From NCBI GenBank assembly GCA_016184365.1, contig JACPCW010000082.1, positions 1 through 57,878 of the forward strand: DNA of 57,878 nucleotides, written 5' to 3'. A program made the translations under genes and the position numbers. The notes beneath the pieces are model-generated. The model had not been told where the DNA came from. It saw nothing but the letters and a program-made list of their open reading frames with translations, and did no database searches. Of this stretch, positions 1 through 8,105 are shown piece after piece. How positions within the stretch are numbered: the first letter of the stretch is position 1; every line of letters begins with the position of its first letter. Source of the DNA: Candidatus Rokuibacteriota bacterium. Lineage in GTDB: Bacteria; Methylomirabilota; Methylomirabilia; Rokubacteriales; CSP1-6.

Positions 1-1011
1 ATGCTGGCCGCGCTCGCGACGATCATCCCGGACCGCGTGTCCGGCGATCTCTGCGGCACGTCCTTCCCGAACGCGATCGGCGGCTATTCGCGGCGGCGCG
101 GCCGACCGTACGTGTACGTGGAGGTGCCGGCCGGCGGCAACGGCGGGTTCGTCGAGGACGACGGCTCGAGCGCGTTCGTCAACGTCGACTTCGGGAACAT
201 CCGCTCCATCCACAACGCCGAGTCGCTCGAGAACGAGATGCCGCTGCTGGTGGAGCGCTCGCGCCTGCTGCCGGATACCGGCGGTGAAGGCCAGACGCGC
301 GGCGGGCTCGGCATGTCGCGCGAGGTCCGGCTGCTCGACGGCGACGCGCGCTATTCGGTGCTCGCCGACCGCGCGGTGATCCCGCCGTTCGGCGTCGGCG
401 GCGCCCATGCCGCCGCGCCCGTGCACGTCGCGATCGTGCGCGACGGCGCGACGCACGCGTTTGCCACACCGGGCAAGGTCACGAACCATCCGATCGTGGC
501 CGGCGACGTCGTCGTCATGCAGTCGGCCGGCGGCGGCGGTTACGGTGACCCGCTCGCGCGCGATCCCGAGCGCGTGCGCGCCGACGTCGCGCTCGGCTAC
601 GTCTCGGCGGCGCGGGCGCACGACCGCTACGGCGTCGCGCTCCGTGACGACGGCTCGGTCGACGCGATGGCGACGCGGTCGCTGCGCGCGCGGCTCGCCG
701 CCGCGCGCCGTCATGCGCCGGTCATCGCCGACGAGCGCGACCCGTATCGCGGGGCGAAGGGCCGGCATCGCGTGGTCCGGATGGCGCCCGCGCTGGCCGC
801 CGCGCTCGGGCTGGCCGGCGGCGAACTCGTCGAGCTCCACGGCCGCCACCCCGCGCCGCTGCGCGGATGGGTCAGCGCCGAGCCGGACGCGAGCGGCGAG
901 GCGATCGCGCTGGACGGATTCGGCCGCGCGATGCTCGGGGTCGCGGTCGGCGACCGCGTCGAGATCCGCCGGCTCGAGATGCCGCGGGTCCCGGGCGGCA
1001 TGGCCGATTGA
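1..1011 (+). CDS. Hydantoinase B/oxoprolinase-type protein, C-terminal part
   Basis: This 336-residue stretch matches the C-terminal half of HyuB-type subunits, which act with HyuA in ATP-dependent opening of hydantoin or 5-oxoproline rings. Visible family features are the LPDTGGEGQTRGGLG region, the PPFGVGG loop and the QSAGGGGYGDPLARDP segment near the end. Family members are usually over 500 residues, so the gene starts upstream of the window and the ATG at base 1 is probably an internal methionine. About 100 residues follow the YGDP motif and look like a lineage-specific tail. The stop codon overlaps the -35 box of the next gene's promoter. The exact substrate cannot be read from the sequence. 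Confidence 0.85.
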   Translation: MLAALATIIPDRVSGDLCGTSFPNAIGGYSRRRGRPYVYVEVPAGGNGGFVEDDGSSAFVNVDFGNIRSIHNAESLENEMPLLVERSRLLPDTGGEGQTRGGLGMSREVRLLDGDARYSVLADRAVIPPFGVGGAHAAAPVHVAIVRDGATHAFATPGKVTNHPIVAGDVVVMQSAGGGGYGDPLARDPERVRADVALGYVSAARAHDRYGVALRDDGSVDAMATRSLRARLAAARRHAPVIADERDPYRGAKGRHRVVRMAPALAAALGLAGGELVELHGRHPAPLRGWVSAEPDASGEAIALDGFGRAMLGVAVGDRVEIRRLEMPRVPGGMAD

Positions 1012-1037
1012 CTTGCCCTCCGCCGACTGCCTACACT
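1008..1037 (+). promoter_or_regulatory. Sigma70-like promoter of the TRAP solute-binding gene
   Basis: TTGACT (1008-1013) and TACACT (1032-1037) are separated by 18 bases, which predicts a start near 1044. A hairpin with a 7-bp stem (CCGGCGG at 1057-1063, CCGCCGG at 1072-1078) lies in the predicted leader just before the Shine-Dalgarno. Its role is unknown. Confidence 0.5.
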
Positions 1038-1108
1038 CCCGCCACTCTCGGAACCACCGGCGGGGTGCACACCGCCGGAGCACCCAACCCCTTCGCCGGA
1101 GGAGCTAG

Positions 1109-2299
1109 ATGAAGAAGAGTGTTCCGCTACCTGCCGTCATCGCCCTCGTCGTTCTCACGGCCGTCATCATGATGGTCGCGGGAGGACACAACCCGCCGGC
1201 GGCGACCGCGCAGGCGTCGAAGACGCTCAGGATCGCGGCGAGCTGGCCCGCGTCGCTGACGATCTTCGATCACCTCAAGCTCTTCGCCGAGCGCGTCGAC
1301 AAGCTGTCCCAGGGCTCGCTGAAGGTCGAGCCGCTGGCCGCGGGTCAGGTCGTGCCGGCGTTCGAGGTGCTCGACGCGACGAGCAAGAAGGTCGTCGACG
1401 GCGCGCACACCGTCGCGTACTACTGGGTCGGCAAGAACAAGACCGCGGTGCTGTTCACCGGCGGACCCGGCGGGAACTTCGGGATGGATCTCATCGACTA
1501 CCTCGGGTGGATGTACGAGGGCGGCGGCATCGAGCTGTACCAGCAGTTCTACAAGGACATCGTCAAGCTGAACGTCGTGCCGTTCCCGGCGCACCCGACG
1601 GGCCCGCAGGCGCTCGGGTGGTTCAAGCGGCCGATCAAGAACCTGGCCGACTTCAAGGGCATGAAGTGCCGGCAGACGGGCCTCAATGCCGAGATCTACA
1701 CCGCGATGGGCATGCGCACGGTGAACATGCCCGGCGGTGAAATCCTGCCGGCGGCCGAGCGCGGGGTCATCGACTGCGCGGAGTGGGTCGGTGGCATCGA
1801 GGACCTGCGCCTCGGCTTCCACAACGTGTGGAAGTACCACTACACGCCCGGCATGCACGAGCCCGTCACCGTCGGCGAGATCCTCATCAACGGCGACGTC
1901 TGGAACGGCCTGACGCCGCACCAGCAGGAAGTCGTCAAATCGGCGACGATGGAGGCGAACATCCGCTGGTACGCGAAGTGGCAGCGGCAGAACGCCGACG
2001 CGCTCAAGGACTTCATCGAGAAGCACAAGGTCAACGTGCTCAGGACGCCGGACGAGATCAACATCGAGTTCCTGAAGACGTGGGACAAGATCGCGAACGC
2101 CGAAGCCGAGAAGGACCCGTTCTTCAAGAAGGTCCTCGAGTCGCAGAGGGCGTACGCGTCCGTCGTGGTGCCGGCGAAGCGGTTCATGTTCCCGCCCTAC
2201 GCGTTCGCCGCGAACCACTACTGGCCGGAGAAGAAGCCCGGCACGGCGCCGACCGCGCCGGCCCGGAAGCCGGCTCCGGCGCCCGCGAAGAAGCCCTAG
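1109..2299 (+). CDS. dctP: TRAP transporter solute-binding protein (DctP family)
   Basis: A periplasmic binding protein of the TRAP type, which delivers an organic acid to a DctQM membrane pair. An N-terminal hydrophobic signal (residues about 7-25) precedes the mature part at KTLRIAASWP. Typical family segments follow: the LAAGQVVPAFEVLDATSKK region, WFKRPIKNLADFKGMKCR, and MPGGEILPAAERGVIDCAEW. The 396-residue length is slightly long because of a Pro/Ala/Lys-rich tail after about residue 375. The ATG is preceded by GGAGGAG. No dctQ or dctM gene follows, so this is an orphan binding protein in this window. The ligand is unknown, although tripartite carriers of alpha-keto acids contain close relatives. 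Confidence 0.9.
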   Translation: MKKSVPLPAVIALVVLTAVIMMVAGGHNPPAATAQASKTLRIAASWPASLTIFDHLKLFAERVDKLSQGSLKVEPLAAGQVVPAFEVLDATSKKVVDGAHTVAYYWVGKNKTAVLFTGGPGGNFGMDLIDYLGWMYEGGGIELYQQFYKDIVKLNVVPFPAHPTGPQALGWFKRPIKNLADFKGMKCRQTGLNAEIYTAMGMRTVNMPGGEILPAAERGVIDCAEWVGGIEDLRLGFHNVWKYHYTPGMHEPVTVGEILINGDVWNGLTPHQQEVVKSATMEANIRWYAKWQRQNADALKDFIEKHKVNVLRTPDEINIEFLKTWDKIANAEAEKDPFFKKVLESQRAYASVVVPAKRFMFPPYAFAANHYWPEKKPGTAPTAPARKPAPAPAKKP

Positions 2300-2320
2300 C
2301 GCCGCGTTCGCCGCAGGGAG

Positions 2321-2348
2321 AAAGGGGCTGGCGACCGCCAGCCCCTTT
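2321..2348 (+). terminator. Rho-independent terminator after dctP
   Basis: A perfect stem GGGGCTGGC / GCCAGCCCC (2324-2332, 2337-2345) has loop GACC. It is flanked by AAA upstream and TTT downstream and starts 22 bases after the dctP stop. Confidence 0.8.
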
Positions 2349-2677
2349 CGTTGTCTGGAGGATCCGCGGCGACGGTGTTCGATACCTGACGGTCCCCGTC
2401 GCGCGTCCGAGGCGGCGGGTGCAACGGGAGTGCCCGCGACGGCCGGCGGCGTCTCGCCATCGCCACACGATCGACACCGTGTCGGCCCGTTTCTACATTC
2501 GCGCGCCCGTGGTCCGCGTCGGGGAGGTGACGCCGTTCATGCTGGCGGAGATTTGCGCGACACCTCGCGCGCGTCGTGCCTGGTCTTCGCATTGCACGCC
2601 GATCCCGCGCCGCGCGCAGCGGCCATCTCTCGTCGTTCACGACATACCGATCTCGTCGAGTTCCAGGGGGAGACCAC
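2349..2677. other. Intergenic stretch without a supported gene
   Basis: About 330 bases between the dctP terminator and the next small gene. Several short frames are open, as expected at this GC content, but none combines a good ribosome site with recognisable protein features. The only signal I support is a promoter-like pair at 2471-2499. Confidence 0.5.
2471..2499 (+). promoter_or_regulatory. Candidate sigma70 promoter for the small-gene/hydrolase group
   Basis: TCGACA (2471-2476), a 17-base spacer and TACATT (2494-2499) lie about 180 bases upstream of the next start codon. This would give a long leader for the gene at 2678. Confidence 0.4.
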
Positions 2678-2971
2678 ATGGACGCCAATCGTCTCGATGA
2701 GCTGCGACGCGACGGTCGCATGCGATGGCTGCCGGGCGCGCACGCGTGGAGCGCCCGGCCCGATGACGTCATGGACGCGCTCGCGCGCGAGGGCTACGCC
2801 GAGTGCAAGCGCGAGATCGCGCGTCGCGGCCCGGAGCCATCCGGCGGCGTCTGGCAGGGCCTCGATACGCGCACCGGCTCGACCGCCTCGGCCGTGTGGG
2901 TCCGACGGCCGGCCAACGACGACACGATCGTCTTCATCGAGATCGACGGCCGCCCGATCGTCGACGAGTAG
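2678..2971 (+). CDS. Small hypothetical protein, 97 aa
   Basis: Not recognised. The ATG at 2678 follows a GGGGGAG ribosome site at a good distance and was preferred over an in-frame upstream start that adds only an Arg-rich, low-complexity stretch. The protein begins MDANRLDELRRDGRM, has no signal peptide or membrane segment, and is mixed charge with a Trp-rich N-terminal third. The C-terminal half (TASAVWVRRPANDDTIVF) looks like beta strands. The next small gene starts 5 bases after its stop, so the two are probably co-translated. Confidence 0.55.
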   Translation: MDANRLDELRRDGRMRWLPGAHAWSARPDDVMDALAREGYAECKREIARRGPEPSGGVWQGLDTRTGSTASAVWVRRPANDDTIVFIEIDGRPIVDE

Positions 2972-2976
2972 CGGCG

Positions 2977-3189
2977 ATGGACTGGTGGGACGAGCTCGAG
3001 CAGCAGGTCCTCGGCTGTCTCCGCACGAACGGTGCTGCGATGTCGCCGCGCGACGTCGCCCGGCGGCTCGGGATGTCGGAGCCGAGCGTGGTCTCGGTGC
3101 TGTGCCTGCTCGCGCAGGAAGGACGCGTCGCGATCCGTCTCGTCGATTGCGCGGCGGACGCCGCCGACCGCCGTTCACGCGTCGCCTGA
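2977..3189 (+). CDS. Small winged-helix/HTH-like protein, 70 aa
   Basis: The sequence has the pattern of a compact winged helix: a first helix (DELEQQVLGCLRTNGA), then SPRDVARRLGMSEPSVVSVL as a helix-turn-helix, followed by a short wing (EGRVAIRLVDCA). This resembles MarR- or Lrp-like DNA-binding modules, but no effector domain is present. It starts 5 bases after the preceding stop and could act with that protein. The DNA-binding role is an inference from the motif. The last ten residues are polar and probably unstructured. Confidence 0.55.
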   Translation: MDWWDELEQQVLGCLRTNGAAMSPRDVARRLGMSEPSVVSVLCLLAQEGRVAIRLVDCAADAADRRSRVA

Positions 3190-3227
3190 GCGTTGTATGT
3201 TCGGACGATGCGCTCGCGGAGCGTCGT

Positions 3228-4022
3228 GTGCCCGGCGTCGCGCTGAACGGCGTCGAGGTCTGGATCGACGTCGTCGGACCGGCGGACGGAGCGCCCGTCG
3301 TGCTGCTGCACGGCCTCGGCTCGTCGTCGGTCGACTGGTCGTTCCAGATCCCGGCATTCGCCGAGCGTCACCGCGTCCTCGCGGTCGATCTTCCGGGGCA
3401 CGGTCGCGCGCGGCCGGCGCCCCGGCATTTGAGCATCGATGACATCGCCGAGGCGCTCGACGACGCGCTCACCACGCTCGGTGAAGGCGAGGTGCACGTC
3501 GTCGGTCTGTCGCTCGGCGGCTGCGTCGGTCTCGCGCTCGCCGCGGCGCGCCCCGGCCGTGTCCGCTCGCTGACGGTCGTCAACGCGTTCGCGCGGCTCG
3601 CGCCGGCCGGGCTTCCCGGTCTGGCGCGCGCCGCGCATCGCGTGGCGCTGGCCTGCGCCGCGCCGATGCCGACGCTCGCGGCGCACGTCGCCGGCACGCT
3701 CTTCCCGAAGCCGGAGCAGCGCGACCTCTACGAGACCGCCGTGCGCCGTCTGTCGGCCACCCCGCGGCGGAGCTATCTCGCCTCGATGGCGGCGCTCGCC
3801 CGCTTCGACGCCCGCGCCCGGCTCCGCGCCGTGCGGTGTCCGACGCTCGTCGTCGTCGGTGACCGCGACGGAACGGTCCCCCGCCCGGCCGCCGAGCGCC
3901 TCTGCGACGACATCCCGCGCGCCCGGCTGCTGATCGTGTGCGATTCCGGCCACGCCACCCCGTACGACCAGGCCGACGTCTTCAACCGCGAGGTCCTCGC
4001 GTTCATCGACCGCGCGAGCTGA
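3228..4022 (+). CDS. Alpha/beta-fold hydrolase
   Basis: A 264-residue alpha/beta hydrolase. The oxyanion segment LLHGLGSSS is near residues 26-34, the nucleophile elbow G-L-S-L-G places Ser95, an acid lies in VVVGDRDGTVP (Asp212 or Asp214), and His242 is in DSGHATPYDQ. The frame stays open far upstream, but real protein character begins at VPGVALNGVEV. The GTG at 3228 is preceded by GGAG at 3218-3221, so I take it as the start. Relatives include 3-oxoadipate enol-lactonases and esterases; the substrate cannot be assigned. No signal peptide is seen, so it is probably cytoplasmic. Confidence 0.85.
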   Translation: MPGVALNGVEVWIDVVGPADGAPVVLLHGLGSSSVDWSFQIPAFAERHRVLAVDLPGHGRARPAPRHLSIDDIAEALDDALTTLGEGEVHVVGLSLGGCVGLALAAARPGRVRSLTVVNAFARLAPAGLPGLARAAHRVALACAAPMPTLAAHVAGTLFPKPEQRDLYETAVRRLSATPRRSYLASMAALARFDARARLRAVRCPTLVVVGDRDGTVPRPAAERLCDDIPRARLLIVCDSGHATPYDQADVFNREVLAFIDRAS

Positions 4023-4025
4023 GCG

Positions 4026-4055
4026 GGAACTCCGGGCGGGGCGGTATGGTCTAAC
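4026..4055 (+). promoter_or_regulatory. ECF (sigma-E-type) promoter P1 of the sigma factor gene
   Basis: GGAACT (4026-4031), a 17-base spacer and GTCTAA followed by C (4049-4055) reproduce the classic sigma-E promoter. The same elements recur at 5735-5763, which supports autoregulation by the ECF factor encoded next. The predicted transcription start (about 4059-4061) falls on or just after the GTG at 4057, so the mRNA is leaderless or nearly so. Confidence 0.6.
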
Positions 4056-4056
4056 C

Positions 4057-4614
4057 GTGCGTGAGAGTCCGCGAGACGACGACCCGAGCCTGCTCGCGCG
4101 GCTCCGGCGTGGAGACGCCCGCGCCTTCGAGGAGATGGTGATCGCCCACCAGCATCGCGTGTACGGCGTGGCGCTCCGGATGCTCGGGCGCCGCGCCGAG
4201 GCCGAGGAGATCGCGCAGGAAGCGTTTCTGCGCGCGCACCGGTCGCTCGCGGAGTTCCGCGGCGACGCCAGGCTCTCGACGTGGCTCTACGCGATCACGT
4301 CGCGGCTCTGTCTGAATCGCCTGGCGTCCGCGGACCGCGCGCGCGTCACGTACGGCGACGACGCGCTCGCACGGGTGCCGGCCGACGATCCGGCGCCGAC
4401 GGCCGAGCTCGAGCGCCGGCAGCGCGAACGCGCGCTGCACGACGCGATCGCGGGCCTCGACCACGACCGCCGGATGGTCGTCGTGCTGTGCGATCTCGAG
4501 GGCCTCGCGTACGAAGACGCCGCCGCGGCGCTCGGCGTCCCGCTCGGCACCGTGCGCTCGAGGCTGCATCGCGCGCGGATGGAGCTGCGCGAGAAGCTGG
4601 AGAAGATCCTGTGA
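4057..4614 (+). CDS. ECF-type RNA polymerase sigma factor (RpoE family)
   Basis: A 185-residue ECF sigma factor. Region 2 runs from about residue 10 to 85 (LARLRRGDARAFEEMV through EEIAQEAFLRAH and FRGDARLSTWLYAITSRLCLN). Region 4 follows a short linker and ends in the helix-turn-helix EDAAAALGVPLGTVRSRLHRAR. It redirects RNA polymerase to GGAACT/GTCTAA-type promoters. Its stop codon overlaps the GTG of the next gene (GTGA, 4611-4614), as is usual for sigma/anti-sigma pairs. The start is uncertain because the predicted transcript begins almost at this GTG. Confidence 0.92.
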   Translation: MRESPRDDDPSLLARLRRGDARAFEEMVIAHQHRVYGVALRMLGRRAEAEEIAQEAFLRAHRSLAEFRGDARLSTWLYAITSRLCLNRLASADRARVTYGDDALARVPADDPAPTAELERRQRERALHDAIAGLDHDRRMVVVLCDLEGLAYEDAAAALGVPLGTVRSRLHRARMELREKLEKIL

Positions 4615-5723
4615 CGTGCGACGAGACGCGGGAGCGATTCTCCGATCTCGTCGACGGCCGGCTCGCGCCGGACGAGCGCGCCGCGCTCGACGCGCACCTC
4701 GCCGCGTGCGCGGTGTGCCCGGCGGAGCTCGATCGCTTGCGCGCGACGGTCGCGCTGCTGAGGTCGATCGAGCCGGCGCGCGCGCCGGCCGGGTTCGTCG
4801 ATCGCGTCGTGGCCGCCGCGCGGCCGCAGCCGTGGTGGCGCCGGCTCGCGGCGCAGGCGCTGTTCCCGCTGCCCGTGAAGCTGCCGCTCGAGGCCGCGGC
4901 CATCCTGCTCGTGGGCGTCGGCGTCGCGTATCTGTTCCAGCGCACGCCCGAGCTGCGGGACGCCACGCGCGTCGACGCGCCCGTCGTCGCGGAGCGTCCC
5001 GCGAGCGCGCCGCCGGTCACACCGTCCGGGCCGACGCCGACGCAGCCACGCGAGCGCGACACCACCGCGCCGGCACGCGCGCCGGAACCCGTCGCGCCGT
5101 CGTCGGACGCGGTGCGCGCCGCGAAAGAGGCGCCGCGAGAAGCGCCGCCGACACGACGGCAACCAGACGCTGCGACCGAACTGCGCTCCGAGCGCGCGCG
5201 GCCGGACGCCGAGCCGCCGCCGGTTCCCCAGACCGCCGATGCGAAGCGTCGCAGCGCGCCCGCGCCGACGCCGCAGGCCGCCGAATCGAAGCGCGACGCG
5301 CCGAGCGCCCCCGCGCCCGACACGCGCGCCAAAACCGAAGTGGCGCCCGCTGCGCCGACACCGCAGCGGGCGCCCGCGACGGCCACACCATCCGCGGATC
5401 CCGTCCCCGGCGCGCCACCCGTGGCGGGCGCGCGCGCGCCGCGCGCCATGGCGAAGGCGGCGCCGGCGTTCGACGCCGCCGGGACGCTCGCCGTCCCGGC
5501 GCGTGCCGCCGGCGAGCAAGCCGTGCGCGACCTGGTCGCGCGTCATCGCGGCCAGGTCACGACCCGCGTCGAGCCGGCCGCGACCGTGCTCGAGCTGACG
5601 ATGCCTGGCGCCGAGTACCCCGGCTTCGTCGCGGGCCTGGCGGCGCTGGGCCGCTGGCAGCCCGAGCGCGAGCCCGCCGAGGTCCGCCCGGAAGTCCGCG
5701 TCCTGCTTCGCCTGGTCGAGTAA
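4611..5723 (+). CDS. Membrane-bound zinc anti-sigma factor
   Basis: The GTG start overlaps the sigma factor stop. The N-terminal domain carries the ZAS-type zinc motif H29-x3-C33-x2-C36 (DAHLAACAVCPAEL), which in this family clamps the cognate ECF sigma. One transmembrane helix lies at about 93-109 (AAAILLVGVGVAYLF). A long Pro/Ala/Arg/Lys low-complexity spacer (about 120-280) would cross the periplasm. A folded C-terminal domain (about 295-370) has alternating strands and may be the sensor. Signals are therefore probably perceived outside the cytoplasmic membrane and relayed by release of the sigma factor, either by proteolysis or by a conformational change; neither is shown by the sequence. 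Confidence 0.85.
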   Translation: MTCDETRERFSDLVDGRLAPDERAALDAHLAACAVCPAELDRLRATVALLRSIEPARAPAGFVDRVVAAARPQPWWRRLAAQALFPLPVKLPLEAAAILLVGVGVAYLFQRTPELRDATRVDAPVVAERPASAPPVTPSGPTPTQPRERDTTAPARAPEPVAPSSDAVRAAKEAPREAPPTRRQPDAATELRSERARPDAEPPPVPQTADAKRRSAPAPTPQAAESKRDAPSAPAPDTRAKTEVAPAAPTPQRAPATATPSADPVPGAPPVAGARAPRAMAKAAPAFDAAGTLAVPARAAGEQAVRDLVARHRGQVTTRVEPAATVLELTMPGAEYPGFVAGLAALGRWQPEREPAEVRPEVRVLLRLVE

Positions 5724-5734
5724 GCCGCCGCCCG

Positions 5735-5763
5735 GGAACTCTGGCGTCCGCGTCCGGTCTAAC
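5735..5763 (+). promoter_or_regulatory. ECF (sigma-E-type) promoter P2 of the DUF4139 gene
   Basis: GGAACT (5735-5740), a 16-base spacer and GTCTAAC (5757-5763) closely match promoter P1 at 4026-4055. The predicted start near 5768 leaves an 18-base leader that contains the AAGGAGGG ribosome site (5769-5776). Confidence 0.6.
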
Positions 5764-5785
5764 GGGGCAAGGAGGGAACGCCCCG

Positions 5786-7192
5786 ATGAGACGCCGCGTG
5801 ATCGCCCTGATGGTGCTGCTGAGCCTCGCCGCTGCCGACGCCCTCGGCAGCACGCGCCTCGCCGTAACCCGCGAGGACCAGCGCGATGTGATGGTGACCG
5901 TCTACAACGGCAACCTCGGTCTCGTGAAGGACGTGCGCGAGACGGCGCTGCCCGGCGGCACCCGCGAGGTGCACTTCGCCGACGTCGCGGCGCTGATCGA
6001 TCCCGCGACCGTCCACCTGCGCTCGGTCTCGCAGGCCGGCGCGCTCCGCATCCTCGAGCAGAACTACGAATACGACCTGGTCTCGAGCCAGAAGCTCATG
6101 GAGAAGTACGTGGGCAAGCGCGTGCGCCTGTATTCCGGCGACGGCACGTATCACGACGCCACGCTGCTGTCGACGCAGGGGCCCGTGTACGAGATCAACG
6201 GCCAGATCCATCTCGGCCATCACGGCCGCCTCGTGCTGCCGAGCCTGCCGGACAACCTCGTGTCGAAGCCGACGCTCGTGTGGCTGCTGCGCAACCAGGC
6301 GACCGGGCCGCAGCGCATGGAGGCGTCGTACCTGACCGGCGGCATGACGTGGCGGTCGGACTACGTGATGGTCCTGAACGCCGCGGACACGCGCGCGGAT
6401 CTCACCGGCTGGGTGACGATCGACAACAAGAGCGGGGCGACGTACGCGAACGCGGCGCTCAAGCTCGTGGCCGGCGACGTGAACCGCGCGCAGGACCAGC
6501 GCCGCGCCCAGCGCGCGATGGAGGTGTCCGCGAAAGCCGCGTCGCCCGACGCGAGACACGAGTTCGCGTCCGAAGGCCTGTTCGAATACCACCTGTACAC
6601 GCTCGACGCGCGCACCACGATCAAGGACAGCCAGACGAAGCAGCTCACGCTGCTCGGCGCGACGGACGTGCCCGTGCAGAAGGAGCTCGTCTACTACGGC
6701 GCCCAGGAGTACTACCGGAACGCCTACGGCGTGCCGATCGGAAACCAGAAGGTCCAGGTGTTCATGGAGCTCCGGAACACCGCGGAGCACCGCCTCGGCG
6801 TGCCCCTGCCGCGCGGCAAGGTGCGCGTCTACAAGGCCGACCGCGGCGGCAGCCAGCAGTTCATCGGCGAGGACTGGATCGACCACACGCCGAAGAACGA
6901 GCGCGTCCGGATCAAGCTCGGCAACGCCTTCGACGTCGTGGGCGAGCGCACGCAGAAGGAGTGGCGGAAGATCGCGACGAACGTCTGGGAGGTCGAATGG
7001 GAGATCGCGCTGCGTAACGCGAAGAGCGAACACCAGATGGTCACGGTCATCGAGCCGGTGCCGGGCGACTGGCAGGTGGTGTCCTCGAGCCAGCCGTACG
7101 AGAAGATCGAGAGCCACACGCTGCGGTATCGCGTGTCCGTGCCGAAGGAAGGCACGGCGAAGGTCACGTACCGCGTGCGCGTTCGCTTCTGA
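5786..7192 (+). CDS. DUF4139 domain-containing exported protein
   Basis: A 468-residue exported protein with a signal peptide (residues 1-22, MRRRVIALMVLLSLAAADAL). The rest is a DUF4139-type beta-rich domain, recognisable from VTVYNGNLGLVKDVR near the start, SYLTGGMTWRSDYVMVL in the middle and RVSVPKEGTAKVTYRVRVRF at the very end. The biochemical role of this family is not established. A perfect ribosome site precedes the ATG. The gene has its own copy of the ECF promoter and lies directly after the sigma/anti-sigma pair, so it is the best candidate target of that regulator, perhaps an envelope stress protein. It ends before a strong hairpin at 7216. Confidence 0.8.
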   Translation: MRRRVIALMVLLSLAAADALGSTRLAVTREDQRDVMVTVYNGNLGLVKDVRETALPGGTREVHFADVAALIDPATVHLRSVSQAGALRILEQNYEYDLVSSQKLMEKYVGKRVRLYSGDGTYHDATLLSTQGPVYEINGQIHLGHHGRLVLPSLPDNLVSKPTLVWLLRNQATGPQRMEASYLTGGMTWRSDYVMVLNAADTRADLTGWVTIDNKSGATYANAALKLVAGDVNRAQDQRRAQRAMEVSAKAASPDARHEFASEGLFEYHLYTLDARTTIKDSQTKQLTLLGATDVPVQKELVYYGAQEYYRNAYGVPIGNQKVQVFMELRNTAEHRLGVPLPRGKVRVYKADRGGSQQFIGEDWIDHTPKNERVRIKLGNAFDVVGERTQKEWRKIATNVWEVEWEIALRNAKSEHQMVTVIEPVPGDWQVVSSSQPYEKIESHTLRYRVSVPKEGTAKVTYRVRVRF

Positions 7193-7215
7193 CGCCCTGC
7201 CCTTCCCGCTGAGCA

Positions 7216-7258
7216 CGGCGCCGCCGGCTTCGGGCACCCGCAGCCGGCGGCGCCGCAG
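7216..7258 (+). terminator. Strong hairpin terminator after the DUF4139 gene
   Basis: A perfect 14-bp stem CGGCGCCGCCGGCT / AGCCGGCGGCGCCG (7216-7229, 7242-7255) has a 12-base loop and is followed by CAGTTT. The stem is convincing but the T tract is short. Confidence 0.6.
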
Positions 7259-7308
7259 TTTCGGCCGCCGCCCGCGCGGTACGCGGCTTGCTCCGTGCGG
7301 GCGCTGCG

Positions 7309-7755
7309 ATGATCGGCGGATACCGGTCACGGCTCGCGACGGCCGTCGTCGCGCTCATCGTCGGCGTCGCCGTCGGCGCCGGCGCGCATGACGACGACGG
7401 CAAGCGCCGGCGCGGCGACGCGCCCGCGCCGCGTACCGAATCGCTCGACCGGCCGCGTCACCTCGCGGTCGTGCGGTACAAGCCGCACGTGGTGCTCGGC
7501 TGGAGCTACGACGGCGCGATGACGACCGGGTTCGAGGTCGAGCGCTCGATCGTCGACGGCTCGCCGGACGCGCGCCCGGACCAGTTCAAGCGCATCGGCG
7601 TCGCGGGACGCGACGCACGGAGCTTCCGCGACCCGACGTCGCGGCCCGGGATGACCTACATCTACCGGATACGGGCCGCAGGGCCCGGCACGGTGTCGCC
7701 GTACTCCACCGAGGTCATCGTCAAGATCAACACCGCCTCCGGGCGCCGGCGGTGA
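7309..7755 (+). CDS. Exported fibronectin type III-like small protein
   Basis: A 148-residue protein with an N-terminal hydrophobic segment (about residues 8-26, LATAVVALIVGVAVGAGA) and then a charged linker. The core fits one fibronectin type III-like beta sandwich: P-R-H-L-A-V-V-R strand, VVLGWSYDG, TGFEVERS, and the characteristic MTYIYRIRAAGPGTVSPYS near the end. Such domains mediate binding rather than catalysis. The ATG at 7309 was chosen; a TTG 21 bases upstream is also possible. No ribosome site is clear. Partner and function are unknown. Confidence 0.65.
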   Translation: MIGGYRSRLATAVVALIVGVAVGAGAHDDDGKRRRGDAPAPRTESLDRPRHLAVVRYKPHVVLGWSYDGAMTTGFEVERSIVDGSPDARPDQFKRIGVAGRDARSFRDPTSRPGMTYIYRIRAAGPGTVSPYSTEVIVKINTASGRRR

Positions 7756-7829
7756 CCGGTGCCGCCCGCGGACTCACCGGCACGCCCTTTGCGGCCTCCC
7801 GCGGGTGCACCTCACGAAGGAGGACGCCC

Positions 7830-8072
7830 ATGCCGAAGCGGCGCATCCGGAACAAGCCCGATCTCGACAAGGAACAGGCCGAGGGCGATCGCGACACCGT
7901 CGACGAGGCGCTCGAACAGGGCGAGCGGACCGGCGCGACGCCCCGCGCGGACATCCCGGGCCACGAGCAGCAGGGCATCACGAACCAGCCGGTCGGTGAG
8001 GAAGAGGAGCAGCAGCGCCACCTGCCCGTGCGCGGCGAAGCGAAGAAGAAGACGCCGGGCGGCCACGCGTAG
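7830..8072 (+). CDS. Small highly charged hypothetical protein, 80 aa
   Basis: The ATG follows AAGGAGG (7817-7823) at ideal spacing, which decides the start. The protein is hydrophilic and rich in Lys, Arg, Glu and Gln (MPKRRIRNKPDLDKEQAEGD, then GEEEEQQRHLPVRGEAKKK), with no membrane segment, and is probably largely disordered. I do not recognise a family. It resembles small stress-type or nucleoid-associated low-complexity proteins only in composition. It ends 33 bases before the stop of the convergent metallo-beta-lactamase-fold gene. Confidence 0.55.
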   Translation: MPKRRIRNKPDLDKEQAEGDRDTVDEALEQGERTGATPRADIPGHEQQGITNQPVGEEEEQQRHLPVRGEAKKKTPGGHA

Positions 8073-8105
8073 CCGGCCCGCCACGGCGCGCCCCGGCGCG
8101 GCCAC

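Noticed and set aside
2430..3227. Upstream extension of the alpha/beta hydrolase
   Set aside because: The extension overlaps two small genes in another frame and has no family-like sequence; the GTG at 3228 with GGAG fits the family start.
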